From Pseudomonadota bacterium (lineage in GTDB: Bacteria; Pseudomonadota; Gammaproteobacteria; Steroidobacterales; Steroidobacteraceae), in the NCBI GenBank assembly GCA_016705325.1, contig JADIYJ010000027.1, positions 186,001 to 250,000 on the forward strand: a stretch of 64,000 nucleotides of DNA. Direction: 5' to 3'. Below are positions 8,185 to 16,924 of the stretch, in pieces; within the stretch, counting starts at the first letter, position 1; each line of letters starts with the position of its first letter. The translations under genes and the position numbers were made by a program. A model generated the notes under the pieces. It was not told the DNA's origin. It searched no databases and was given only the letters and a program-made list of their open reading frames with translations.

Positions 8185-8805
8185 ATGACCCCGGGCGTCC
8201 ACCTCGCCCTGACCGCAACGATCGCCGTCGCGGCGCTCACTCCTGGCCCGGCCGTGACGGCCATCGTCGCGCGCGCCATCACCGACGGTGTTCGACCGGC
8301 GCTGGCGATCAACGCCGGTGTCGTCACGGGCGACCTGGTGTTCTTCGCGCTGGCGGCCGCCGGGATGGCTGCGGCGGCGCATTCGCTCGGCGACCTGTTC
8401 ACCGTGCTGCGGTGGCTCGGAGCGGCTTACCTCACCTGGACCGGCATCCAGCTCTGGCGTTTCAAGCCACGCGACACGACGCCCGGTGCCGGTCCGGGTC
8501 ACGAGTCACACTTCTGGCGCAATTACGGCGCCGGCCTGCTGCTGATGTTCGGGCACGTGCAGGCCATGCTGTTCTATGCCGCGCTGCTGCCGGGCTTCGT
8601 CGACTTTTCGATTTTGACCGCCTGGGACATCGCCCTCGTTGCACTGACGCTGGTCGTCGTGATCGGGGGCGTCAATGCGGGATACGCCTTGCTGGGCGCC
8701 CGCGCCCGCAACTTCTTCGCCGACGCGCGGGCCCAGCAGACGCTGCACCGTGTCGCCGGATCGTTCATGCTGCTGGCCGCCGTGCTGGTCGCTACTCGGG
8801 TGTAG
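8185..8805 (+). CDS. LysE/RhtB family amino-acid exporter
   Basis: A 206-residue inner-membrane protein with about six hydrophobic helices. The N-terminal TPGPAVTAIVARAITDG carries the TPGP signature of the LysE/RhtB superfamily, and WRNYGAGLLLMFGHVQAML matches the conserved middle helix. These proteins export amino acids or homoserine lactone-like compounds by antiport. The start is 20 bp after the corA stop and the gene ends 11 bp before the NYN gene, so the three may be cotranscribed. Substrate is not predictable. Confidence 0.85.
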   Translation: MTPGVHLALTATIAVAALTPGPAVTAIVARAITDGVRPALAINAGVVTGDLVFFALAAAGMAAAAHSLGDLFTVLRWLGAAYLTWTGIQLWRFKPRDTTPGAGPGHESHFWRNYGAGLLLMFGHVQAMLFYAALLPGFVDFSILTAWDIALVALTLVVVIGGVNAGYALLGARARNFFADARAQQTLHRVAGSFMLLAAVLVATRV

Positions 8806-8815
8806 GATTGCCGAC

Positions 8816-9742
8816 ATGGCCAAACCCACGATCAACAACATGGCGGTGTTCTGCGACTTCGAGAACGTCGCGCTCGGCGTGCGCGATGCGCGTTACGCGA
8901 AGTTCGACATCGACAAGGTGCTCGAACGCCTGCTGCTGAAGGGCAGCATCGTCGTCAAGAAGGCGTACTGCGACTGGGAGCGGTACAAGGAATTCAAGGG
9001 GCCGATGCACGAGGCATCGTTCGAACTCATCGAGATCCCGCACGTGCGCATGTCGGGCAAGAATTCGGCCGACATCCGCATGGTCGTCGACGCGCTCGAC
9101 CTCTGCTACACCAAGTCGCACGTCGACACGTTCGTGATCGTGAGCGGCGACTCCGACTTCTCGCCGCTCGTGAGCAAGCTGCGCGAGAACAACAAGCTCG
9201 TCATCGGCGTGGGCGTGAAAAGCTCGACGTCGGACCTGTTGATCGCGAACTGCGACGAGTTCATCTACTACGACGACCTCGTGCGCAAGGAACAGCAGCG
9301 CAGCGGCCGCAGGAAGCAACCGGCCGCGGCATCCCCCGCTGCACCCGCTGGCAAGCAGACTGCTGCAGGAAAGCAAGCTTCGCAGCCTGCGCCGCCTGCA
9401 TCGGCTCCCGTGCAGGCAGCCGACGCAGTCGAGGCGCCTGCCACGGCGAGCGAGCCGCGCAGGCCACCGTCGCGCGCCAAGTCAGACGACGAGAAGAAGC
9501 AGGAGGCGTTCGACCAGGTGCTCGCCACGATCGAAGCGCTGGCGGACGAGCGCGAAGTCGACGAAAAGATCTGGGGTTCGATGATCAAGCAGACGCTGAA
9601 GCGCCAGCGCCCCGGGTTCAACGAGAGCTACCATGGCTTCCGCAGCTTCAATCAGCTGCTCGAAGAGGCGCGTGACCGCAAGCTCATCGAGCTGGAAAAG
9701 GACGAGAAGTCCGGCGGTTACATCGTCCGCGCCATGACTTGA
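8816..9742 (+). CDS. NYN (PIN-like RNase) domain protein with C-terminal OST-HTH/LOTUS domain
   Basis: A 308-residue two-domain protein. Residues about 8-155 are a NYN domain: acidic residues in FCDFENVALG, KNSADIRMVVDAL and SGDSDFSPL form the predicted metal-dependent nuclease centre. A low-complexity Ala/Pro/Gln/Lys linker (about 165-225) leads to an OST-HTH (LOTUS) RNA-binding domain, about 230-300, containing GFRSFNQLLEEA. The arrangement suggests an endonuclease acting on structured or G-quadruplex RNA; the target is unknown. The ATG at 8816 opens with MAKPTINNMAVFCDFEN. It follows lysE closely. The family is widespread in bacteria but little characterised. Confidence 0.88.
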   Translation: MAKPTINNMAVFCDFENVALGVRDARYAKFDIDKVLERLLLKGSIVVKKAYCDWERYKEFKGPMHEASFELIEIPHVRMSGKNSADIRMVVDALDLCYTKSHVDTFVIVSGDSDFSPLVSKLRENNKLVIGVGVKSSTSDLLIANCDEFIYYDDLVRKEQQRSGRRKQPAAASPAAPAGKQTAAGKQASQPAPPASAPVQAADAVEAPATASEPRRPPSRAKSDDEKKQEAFDQVLATIEALADEREVDEKIWGSMIKQTLKRQRPGFNESYHGFRSFNQLLEEARDRKLIELEKDEKSGGYIVRAMT

Positions 9743-9787
9743 GCCGCCGCGGCCGACAGCTCGCCCGGGCACATCGGGGAATCCGCT

Positions 9788-10453
9788 TTGCGACTGCTCC
9801 TTGCGGAAGACGACACCATGATCGGCGAGGCGGTACGTGCCGGCCTGCGGCGGCAGGGCTTTGCCGTGGATTGGGTCCGCGACGGCATTGCGGCCGAACA
9901 GGCGCTGCTGGCGGAAACCTACGATGCCTGCCTGATCGATCTGGGCCTGCCGCGCAAGGCGGGCCTCGATGTCCTGCGCTGTCTGCGCGAGCGCGGCTCG
10001 ACGCTGCCGGTGCTGGTGCTGACGGCGAGGGACGCGATCACCGATCGCGTCGACGGCCTCGACGCTGGCGCCGACGACTACGTCGTCAAACCTTTTGACC
10101 TCGCCGAACTCGCAGCCAGGATCCGCGCCGTGACTCGTCGCAAGGGCGGGCGCGCCCAGGCGGTCATCGAGCATGGCGAGGTCGTGCTGGACCCGGCGAC
10201 GCGTGAAGTCCGGCGCAACGGTGAAACGGTAGCGCTGTCGCCGCGCGAGTTCGCGCTGCTGCAGGCGCTGCTCGAGCATCCGGGACGGATACTGTCCCGC
10301 GCGCAACTGGAAGAACGGCTCTACGGGTGGGGCGAGGAGATCGAGAGCAACGTGGTCGAGGTGCACGTGCATACCCTGCGTCGGAAGCTCGGTGCCGACT
10401 TCATCCGCAACGTACGCGGCGTCGGCTACCGCGTCGGCCAGGCGGCGCCTTGA
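9788..10453 (+). CDS. OmpR/PhoB-family response regulator (QseB/PmrA-like)
   Basis: A 221-residue regulator. The receiver (residues 1-115) has the acidic pair LLAEDD, phospho-acceptor Asp in CLIDLGLPRKAG, Thr in VLTARD and Lys in VKPFDLAE. The winged-helix effector ends with HVHTLRRKLGADFIRNVRGVG cut by the usual family C-terminus. The start is a TTG at 9788 giving MRLLLAEDD. Its stop overlaps the kinase start (TTGA), so the pair is translationally coupled. A direct repeat resembling a QseB/PmrA box (11768-11784) sits before degP and could be its target. Confidence 0.93.
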   Translation: MRLLLAEDDTMIGEAVRAGLRRQGFAVDWVRDGIAAEQALLAETYDACLIDLGLPRKAGLDVLRCLRERGSTLPVLVLTARDAITDRVDGLDAGADDYVVKPFDLAELAARIRAVTRRKGGRAQAVIEHGEVVLDPATREVRRNGETVALSPREFALLQALLEHPGRILSRAQLEERLYGWGEEIESNVVEVHVHTLRRKLGADFIRNVRGVGYRVGQAAP

Positions 10454-11772
10454 ACTCGCTGCGCAACAGGTTGCTGGCCTGGCTGCTCGGCGCCGTGGCC
10501 CTGGTCGGCGCGACGGGCGCCTGGGTCAGTTATCGCAATGCGCTGGCCGAGGCGAACTCGTTCTTCGACGATCATCTGCGCCAGACTGCGCTGTTGCTGC
10601 GCGACCAGGCCTACGGCTTCTCACCCACGCCCGGCCTGCCGCAGGAAATTCCCGACTACGACTTCGTGGTGCAGGTGTGGACGCTGGACGGCGTGCGCGT
10701 GTACCTGTCGCGCCCCCACACGGTGCTGCCCGGGCTGACGACGCTCGGGCTGTCGACCGTCGCCACGCCCAACGGTCGCTGGCGCGTGTTCGGTGTCGAG
10801 GCGCGCGGACGAATCATCCAGGTCGCGCAGCCCATGAACGTCCGCGAGCGTCGCGCCGCGCGCCTCGCGCTGAAGACCATCGTGCCTTTCGCGTTCCTGC
10901 TGCCGGCGCTCGCATTCGTGGTCGTCCTGATCGTCGGGCGCACGATGCGCCCGGTGCGCCAGTTCGCCGCGGTCCTGCGCAGCCGCAAACGCGGCGCGCT
11001 CGACCCGCTCGATGGCGGGACGCTGCCCGATGAAATCCGGCCGGTCGCGACCGCATTGAACGATCTGCTGGTCCGGCTCAAGGAATCCGTCGAGCGCGAG
11101 CGCTCGTTCATCGCCGACGCAGCCCATGAGTTGCGCACGCCATTTACTGCGCTCGATCTGCAGGTGCAGTCGCTGCGGGCCGAGACGGCCGGTGCCGCGC
11201 ATGACGCCGCCGTGCAAGGACTCGAAACCGGCGTGGCGCGGGCCACTCGTCTGGTCGAGCAGTTGCTGGCGCTGGCGCGCGAGGAGCGTGATGGCAACCG
11301 CGAGCACGAAGCCGTCGCATTGGTGGACCTGGCCCGGGATGTCATCGAGGAAATGCTGCCCCTGGCGGACACGCGCGGCGTCGACCTCGGCATGGAACGT
11401 GCGGATACGGTCCGTGTCGGCGGCGACCGGGAAGCTCTGCGCGTGCTGATCCGCAACCTGCTCGACAATGCCATTCGATACTCGCCCGCAGCTACCCAGG
11501 TAGACGTGTCGGTGGAACGTCGCGACGGCGCCGAGCCGCGGGCGCTGCTCGTCGTCTCCGATGGCGGTCCCGGAATCCCACCGCCAGAGCGCGAAAGGGT
11601 GTTCGATCGCTTCTATCGAGTGCCCGGTACTGCCTCGCCCGGCAGCGGCCTGGGGCTGGCGCTGGTGCGTTCGATCGCCGCGCATCACCACGCGCACATT
11701 CAACTCGGCGCCGGCCCCGATGGACGCGGGCTGCGGGTGAGCGTCGAGTTTGCAGCCCTCGGCCCGCCTTAA
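10450..11772 (+). CDS. sensor histidine kinase (QseC/PmrB-like)
   Basis: A 440-residue membrane kinase. It has two transmembrane helices (about 5-30 and 145-168) flanking a periplasmic sensor of about 115 residues that begins with FFDDHLRQTALLLRD, a QseC-type two-helix module. A HAMP-like linker follows, then HisKA with phospho-acceptor His in DAAHELRTPFTALD and HATPase_c with NLLDNAIRYSP, DGGPGIP and GSGLGLALVRS. The start is a TTG at 10450 overlapping the regulator stop. The kinase is followed by degP after 85 bp, suggesting the system answers envelope stress; that is inference. Confidence 0.93.
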   Translation: MNSLRNRLLAWLLGAVALVGATGAWVSYRNALAEANSFFDDHLRQTALLLRDQAYGFSPTPGLPQEIPDYDFVVQVWTLDGVRVYLSRPHTVLPGLTTLGLSTVATPNGRWRVFGVEARGRIIQVAQPMNVRERRAARLALKTIVPFAFLLPALAFVVVLIVGRTMRPVRQFAAVLRSRKRGALDPLDGGTLPDEIRPVATALNDLLVRLKESVERERSFIADAAHELRTPFTALDLQVQSLRAETAGAAHDAAVQGLETGVARATRLVEQLLALAREERDGNREHEAVALVDLARDVIEEMLPLADTRGVDLGMERADTVRVGGDREALRVLIRNLLDNAIRYSPAATQVDVSVERRDGAEPRALLVVSDGGPGIPPPERERVFDRFYRVPGTASPGSGLGLALVRSIAAHHHAHIQLGAGPDGRGLRVSVEFAALGPP

Positions 11773-11784
11773 GTCAGTCCTAAG
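11768..11784 (+). promoter_or_regulatory. candidate response-regulator box upstream of degP
   Basis: CTTAAG-TCAGT-CCTAAG is a direct repeat of a six-base half-site at 11-bp spacing. This is the form of boxes bound by PmrA/QseB-type regulators. It starts within the last codons of the kinase gene and lies about 73 bp before the degP start. No clear -35/-10 pair was found next to it. Confidence 0.4.
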
Positions 11785-11856
11785 CCACGCGGTCCACGAT
11801 TCCTCCCATGCTCCGCGGTCCGTCCCGCGGCTCACTGCATCCAAGGAGTGACACTC

Positions 11857-13317
11857 GTGAAGACCCGCACCATGGTTCGTCATCCGCTGCTCGCGGCAGC
11901 CCTCGGCGCAACCGTCGTTGCGCTGCCTGCCAGCGCGCTCTACCTGTACGGTTCCGGCCACACCGCCAGGGCCGCAGGGACGCCCGCGGTCGTGGCCAGC
12001 ACACCCGCTCCCGGCGTTGCCCCGATCGCGGCTGGACTGCCCGATTTCCGGCCCCTCGTGCAGGCTTACGGACCGGCCGTCGTCAACGTCAGTGTCCGTT
12101 CCGTCGTGAAGACGAGCGGGCACGGCCGCATGCCGCCGGGCATGGACGAGGACAACCCTTTGTTTCAGTTCATGCAGCCCGGCAACGGCGCTCCGATGCG
12201 CGGCGAGGGCTCCGGTTTCATCATCAGCGCGGACGGCATCATCCTCACCAACGCGCATGTCGTCGACGACGCGCAGAAGGTGACTGTCAAGCTGACCGAC
12301 CGCCGCGAGTTCGAGGCCCGCGTGATCGGCTCGGACGCGAAGAGCGACGTGGCGGTGCTGAAGATCGACGCGCAGAACCTGCCGGTCATCAAGCTCGGCG
12401 ACCCGCAGACGTTGCAGGTCGGCGAGTGGGTGGTGGCCATCGGCTCGCCGTTCGGGCTGGAGAATTCAGTCACGGCCGGCATCGTCAGCGCCAAGGGGCG
12501 CAGCCTTCCGGATGACACGTACGTCCCGTTCATCCAGACGGACGTCGCGGTAAACCCGGGCAATTCCGGCGGGCCGCTCTTCAACCTGCGCGGCGAAGTG
12601 GTGGGAATCAACTCGCAGATCTACAGCCGTTCGGGCGGCTATCAGGGCCTGTCGTTCGCGATCCCGATCGACGTCGCGTTGAACGTCAGCAAGCAACTGC
12701 AGACGCAGGGGCACGTGACGCGCGGCAAGCTCGGTGTCGGGATCCAGGACGTGGACCAGGCGCTCGCCGAATCGTTCGGCCTCGAGGTGCCGCGTGGCGC
12801 ACTCGTCGCCAGCGTGGAGAAGGGCGGCCCGGCCGAGAAGGCCGGTCTGCGGGAAGGGGACGTCATCCTGCAATTCGATGGGCAAGTGATCGAATCCGCA
12901 GGGCAGTTGCCGTCAGCCGTCGCGGCCACGGATCCGGGCAAGGCCGTGGCCCTGCAGATCTGGCGTGAGCAGGCGACTCGCGAAGTCAAGGTCAAGCTGG
13001 GCCAGACGACCGACGACAATGCCGTCGCGGCAAATTTCGATGGCACGAATGCCGGGCGCCTCGGCGTGATGGTGCGACCGCTGTCCGCCGAGGAAAAGCA
13101 GCAGGCCGACTTGAGCGACGGCCTCGTCGTCGAGAACGTCGACGGCGCCGCCGCGGAGGCAGGCGTGCGGCCGGGCGACATCGTGCTCTCCGCCAACGGC
13201 TCGCCCGTGAAGAGTGTCGAGCAACTGCGGTCGGTGGTCTCCGGCTCGAAGAGCCACGTGGCCCTGCTGGTGCAACGCGGGGATGCACGAGTGTTCGTGC
13301 CGGTCGAACTGGGCTGA
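11857..13317 (+). CDS. degP: DegP/HtrA-type periplasmic serine protease
   Basis: A 486-residue Do-type protease with a signal/anchor segment (residues about 10-40). The catalytic triad is His134 in TNAHVVDDA, Asp164 in KSDVAVLKI and Ser237 in GNSGGP. Two PDZ domains follow (about 280-370 and 395-480). It degrades or refolds misfolded envelope proteins. The GTG at 11857 is preceded by AAGGAG at 8 bp. Its position just behind a two-component system and a candidate box suggests control by that system, as in MucD/HtrA loci. Confidence 0.95.
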   Translation: MKTRTMVRHPLLAAALGATVVALPASALYLYGSGHTARAAGTPAVVASTPAPGVAPIAAGLPDFRPLVQAYGPAVVNVSVRSVVKTSGHGRMPPGMDEDNPLFQFMQPGNGAPMRGEGSGFIISADGIILTNAHVVDDAQKVTVKLTDRREFEARVIGSDAKSDVAVLKIDAQNLPVIKLGDPQTLQVGEWVVAIGSPFGLENSVTAGIVSAKGRSLPDDTYVPFIQTDVAVNPGNSGGPLFNLRGEVVGINSQIYSRSGGYQGLSFAIPIDVALNVSKQLQTQGHVTRGKLGVGIQDVDQALAESFGLEVPRGALVASVEKGGPAEKAGLREGDVILQFDGQVIESAGQLPSAVAATDPGKAVALQIWREQATREVKVKLGQTTDDNAVAANFDGTNAGRLGVMVRPLSAEEKQQADLSDGLVVENVDGAAAEAGVRPGDIVLSANGSPVKSVEQLRSVVSGSKSHVALLVQRGDARVFVPVELG

Positions 13318-13365
13318 CCAGTGCCTGCAGCGGCTGGACTCGTCACGAGTCCGGTCGCTGCTGGA

Positions 13366-13442
13366 TGGCGCGCCCGACTGGATTCGAACCAGTGACCCCT
13401 GCCTTCGGAGGGCAGTACTCTATCCAGCTGAGCTACGGGCGC
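13366..13442 (-). tRNA. tRNA-Arg (anticodon CCG)
   Basis: A 77-nt cloverleaf is read on the minus strand: acceptor GCGCCCG pairs with CGGGCGC, D-arm GCTCAGCTGGATAGAGT, anticodon stem CTGCC/GGCAG with loop CTCCGAA (anticodon CCG), T-arm CTGGTTCGAATCCAG, and encoded 3' GCCA. It decodes CGG. The gene lies between degP and the cytochrome c5 gene on the opposite strand. No attachment-site duplication was seen near its 3' end. Confidence 0.97.
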
Positions 13443-13618
13443 GTGGCGGGACCCCGCAAAAGGGGCTGGAATCATAGCCTCGGAGGCCCTGCGCGTCCAT
13501 TTGAGTCGGTCCAGGGCCCTGGCCGCCTCAGCCTGCCTGCGCGCCGCTGGGTGCGCCGTGGCCGGATCCGCACGCTATACTTCGCGGCCTCGTCAAAGTC
13601 GCCGTCCGGAGTTCGACC

Positions 13619-14128
13619 GTGAGTGCAGAGCACGATCGCAGGTTTTTCGACACCTTCATGCTGATCCTCGGCATCCTCGCTGCCATCACCATCGGCCTGA
13701 TGGTGCTGGCGGGCATGATCTCCGACCGGACTTCGAAGCAGTTTCACGACGAGGACCCGCGCAAGGTCGAGGAAACCCTGGCACGCATCGCGCCGGTCGG
13801 GCGCGTCGCGGTCGCGGGCCAGGACAACACGGCGCTGGCGCCGCCTGCCGCGGCTCCGACGGCAGCGGCCGTCGACCTGCCGGGTGACCAGGTTTACCAG
13901 CAGGTCTGCACGGCCTGCCATGGCGCCGCCGTCGCGGGCGCACCCAGGACGGGCGACAAGGTCGCGTGGGCGCCGCGCATCGCACAGGGCATCGACGTGC
14001 TGCACCAGCATTCGCTCGAGGGTTTCCAGGGCAAGGCGGGCTACATGCCGCCGAAAGGTGGCCGCACGGACCTGAGCGACCAGTCGGTCATGAACGCCGT
14101 CGATTACCTGGTCAGCCAGGCGCAGTAA
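13619..14128 (+). CDS. membrane-anchored cytochrome c5 family protein
   Basis: A 169-residue protein. One N-terminal transmembrane helix (residues about 10-32) acts as an uncleaved anchor, followed by an Ala/Pro-rich linker (about 65-88). A single haem domain has VCTACHGAAVAGAPRTGDK and the distal Met in GYMPPKGG, the cytochrome c5 pattern. It probably carries electrons in the periplasm to an oxidase. The GTG at 13619 gives MSAEHDRRFFDTFML, conserved at c5 N-termini. It precedes the DUF4136 lipoprotein by only 4 bp. Confidence 0.9.
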   Translation: MSAEHDRRFFDTFMLILGILAAITIGLMVLAGMISDRTSKQFHDEDPRKVEETLARIAPVGRVAVAGQDNTALAPPAAAPTAAAVDLPGDQVYQQVCTACHGAAVAGAPRTGDKVAWAPRIAQGIDVLHQHSLEGFQGKAGYMPPKGGRTDLSDQSVMNAVDYLVSQAQ

Positions 14129-14132
14129 CCGG

Positions 14133-14693
14133 GTGTTTGCACGAGTCGTCCGCGCCATCGTCGTTGCCACCGCGGTGGCCGGCTTCGTCGCGGGCTGCGC
14201 TTCGCCGCCGCCGAAGCCCGACACGATGCGCGACCCGAGCGTCAATTTCTCGAACTTCAAGACGTTCGGCTGGACGGCAGGCAGTGCAGTCGACGCGGGA
14301 GACGCGCCGCTCAAGCTGCTCGACGCAAACATCCGCGCCGCCGTCGTCGACGTGATGCAACGCAAGGGCTACGTCGAGGCACCTGCCGGCACGACGCCGG
14401 ACCTGCGCATCGCCTACGAGACCGCGAAGGCCGAGAAGCTCGAGAACAATCCCGTGCGCGTCGGCATCGGTGTCGGCAGCTGGGGCGGCAACATGGGTGG
14501 CTCGGTCAGCATGGGCAGCCCGAGCGTCCGCAACTTCACCGAAGGCACGCTCGTCGTGCACGCCATCGATACGGCCCGCAACGTCGAAGTCTGGCAGGGC
14601 CGCGTCTCCGGCAAGATGACGAAAGGCAGCGTCGAATCTGCTGCCATCCGCCAGGCCGTCGGGGTGGCGATGGCTGATTTCCCGGTGCGATAG
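14133..14693 (+). CDS. DUF4136 domain lipoprotein
   Basis: A 186-residue predicted lipoprotein: signal segment, lipobox GFVAGC at about residue 22, then a DUF4136 domain beginning FSNFKTFGWTAG and ending QAVGVAMADFPVR. A Gly-rich insert (GVGSWGGNMGGSVSMG) precedes the segment TLVVHAIDTARNVEVWQG, a hallmark of the family. Function unknown; members are outer-membrane or periplasmic. The GTG start at 14133 follows the cytochrome c5 stop by 4 bp, so the two are likely cotranscribed. A long hairpin follows the stop. Confidence 0.85.
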   Translation: MFARVVRAIVVATAVAGFVAGCASPPPKPDTMRDPSVNFSNFKTFGWTAGSAVDAGDAPLKLLDANIRAAVVDVMQRKGYVEAPAGTTPDLRIAYETAKAEKLENNPVRVGIGVGSWGGNMGGSVSMGSPSVRNFTEGTLVVHAIDTARNVEVWQGRVSGKMTKGSVESAAIRQAVGVAMADFPVR

Positions 14694-14727
14694 CACGGGG
14701 AGTTTCGACCCAGGAAAAGCCGGTGAG

Positions 14728-14803
14728 GGCGTTCATTCCGGGCGTTCTCCGGGCGAGCGGAAAGGCAGACACGCTCGCCCGGAGAACACCCGGAATGAAC
14801 GCC
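14728..14803. repeat. 32-bp near-perfect inverted repeat (long hairpin)
   Basis: Left arm 14728-14759 and right arm 14772-14803 are complementary at 31 of 32 positions around a 12-nt loop. The arms begin GGCGTTCATTCCGGGCG. No T-run follows on either strand, so this is not a canonical intrinsic terminator, although it lies 35 bp after a stop codon. It stands about 105 bp from the predicted 3' end of the group II intron. Confidence 0.9.
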
Positions 14804-14996
14804 TGATCGACCGCGCCTGTGCGAATTCCCGCCAAGGCCCGAGAATTCGCACCGCGCAAGCAACGTTCAACGGGGAATGACGGTAGAGTCGAGATGTGGC
14901 GCGGTGACCGTAGGTTTGGTTTGTCTGTTGCCGCCCCTTTCGTTTGGCGGTGCCCGAGTAACCTCGCCATAGCTCCGTTTCCACATCCCGCTCATC

Positions 14997-15029
14997 GAAC
15001 CGGACGTGCAGATCTCCCGCATCCGGCTC
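14997..15029 (-). ncRNA. group II intron domain V
   Basis: The 33-nt element starts GAGCCGGATGCGGG and ends CACGTCCGGTTC. It carries the AGC catalytic triad, a lower helix with one G-U pair and the characteristic two-base bulge. This marks the ribozyme core and fixes the intron's orientation as minus strand. Confidence 0.85.
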
Positions 15030-15041
15030 TCGGACAAGACC

Positions 15042-16433
15042 TCACGCCTTCACCCACGACGGGCCATGCCCACGCGCGGTCAGACGTACGAGACCGAAGT
15101 GCCCGTACAGGTGCGAGAGTGGATAAGCTCCGCCCCGGCGTCGCCTGACCTTGTGCTTGGTGCGCAGCCACCGGCGTAACCGCGTTGCGGTGTAGCTGTC
15201 GATCGCGCGGTAAGCACGGCTGACGCTACCTACTCGGAAGTAGTTCGCCCAGCCGCGCAGCGCCGGTTCAACTGCGCCACCACCTCCGTGGTGTCTTGCC
15301 ACGTCATCGAGTGGGCGGTGAGCGCATGGATCTTTTCGACCATGCGCCGGATGCTCTTCTTTGATGGCCGGTAACCCAGATAGGCCTGGCCGGTCTTCGC
15401 CGAGTGCATCCGCCCAAACGTGTAGCCCAGGAAGTCGAACGCCCCTTCCGGGACCCTACAGATTCGCGTCTTCTCCTCATTCACCGTCAGCTTCCAGCTT
15501 GCTCATGAGGTCGCGCATGCGGTCAGCGCCTCTTCGGCCTTGCCCCGCCTGCACAGGATCACGGATCGTCGGCGTAGGTCACGATGCGAGAGCCAAGGCT
15601 CTGCTCCAGCCCGAGCTTCTTCCACCCCAGCACGAACCGGCGCATGTATAAATTAGCCAGCAAGGGTGAGATGGGTGAGCCCTGCGGAATGCCGCACCGC
15701 TTATCCTTGGCCTCCGTGCTTCGCGTCTTCCTTCCTCGATCATCGGTTTCTTCCACGGAACATTCCAGCCACATCTTGACCAGATGCAGCACTCGCCGAT
15801 CCACGACGCGGCGCGCGAGCGACCGCATCAGTTCGGCGTGCGGAATGCTACCGAAGTAGTCCGCGAGGTCGGCGTCTACGACGTCCGGATGACCGCGGAA
15901 CAGCGTCTCTTCCACCTCGATCACCGCTTGCTGGGCGTTTCTCCCAGCACGGTAAGCGTACTGCTCGGGCGGAAGGTCGGCTTCGAAGATCGGATCGAGC
16001 ACCAGCATCGCTGCCGTCATGCACACCCGATCCCGCAAGGTCGAGATGCCCAGCGGCCTGAGCTTGCCGTTGGCCTTCGGGATGAACACTCGTCTGATCG
16101 GGTCCGGTCGGTAAGTCTCCTGCTTGAGCGCAAGCGCCAGTTCGCCGAGCCACCGCTGCACCCCATACGCTTCGACGTCCGCAAAACCCTCACCATCCAC
16201 ACCCGGCGCCCCTTTGTTCGAGCGGCACTGGGCATAGGCGTGAGTCAGCATGTCCTCGCGGCAAATCTTGTCGTACAGGGCGTAAAGCGATACCCGGCTT
16301 CCGTCTTCGCTTTCGCGTGTAACGCCATCTGCAGTTTCTGAACACTCTTCGGAGTTGATAGGTTGCCCAATCTCCGGTCCCTCACCACGTATTGCGTCTG
16401 TCTTGAACTGAGGCCCCTTCCCTCCACCGGCAT
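15042..16433 (-). pseudogene. ltrA: group II intron reverse transcriptase/maturase, frameshifted
   Basis: Pieces of one intron-encoded protein lie in successive frames. They run from VQKLQMALHAKAKTEAGYRF (near 16300), through the RT core with GAPGVDG, FIPKANGKLRPLGI, GIPQGSPISPLLANL and the YADD centre (15570), then TVNEEKTRICRVPEGAFDFL, and the maturase segment LRGWANYFRVGSVSRAYRA, to the normal C-terminus SWVKA. Frame changes are needed near 16285, 15565, 15520, 15495 and 15280. All domains are recognisable, so decay is recent. The flanking genes read cleanly, which argues against general sequencing error. Confidence 0.9.
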
Positions 16434-16924
16434 TACCCGGCTTCACCGGTACTACGAACCTCTCCGTCACCCCATCGCGGCCGGCCCATCCCTCACGGGC
16501 GTCCGGTTGATCTTCCCGATCACGCGACGGGCTTCCCGTGTTGCGTGCGCTTCCCTTGTGTGCATGCTGTCGCCACTACCCCGGCACGGCGGCTCGGATC
16601 ACCTTTTGCTCTATCACCCAGCCGTAGCAACCTTCCCCGATAGGGTCGTCGGTCGGCCCGTGCATCGTCCTTTTCGAGGCTTCCTCAGCGTTCACTCACG
16701 TTACGGCCTGCACACTCGCGCTGTCACCGTATGTCGTGACACGCTTGACCGAAGGCTTCAAAGATTTCGTTACCTCCATCGTTGCTCCGGTTGCTTCCGG
16801 CTGGAGCAGTTGCCGGGTGGGACTTGCACCCACTGGAAAGCGCCGCCTTTTCACGGCGCACACCCGAAGCAGACCCACGTTCGGTGTCTGGAAAGACGGG
16901 AAAGCCGACACCTCGAACGCTTTG

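Larger units (their letters stand above)
14910..16863 (-). mobile_element. degenerate group II intron (ORF-containing)
   Basis: On the minus strand the element begins near 16861-16863 with a GUGYG-type 5' end (GTGTGCGCCGTGAAAAGG) and the usual nearby GGGTGCAAGTCCCACCCGGC hairpin. It holds a reverse transcriptase/maturase reading frame, then a recognisable domain V (14997-15029) and a domain VI-like region, ending around 14910. The encoded protein is broken by several frameshifts, so the element cannot move by itself. It lies immediately 3' of the antitoxin gene at 16925. The 3' boundary is an estimate from the AY-ending consensus. Confidence 0.8.

Noticed and set aside
13366..13442. tRNA-Arg as an integration site
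   Set aside because: No integrase or duplicated tRNA 3' end was seen in the flanks.
15784..16341. 185-codon plus-strand frame inside the intron
   Set aside because: Antisense to the reverse transcriptase pseudogene and without domain features.
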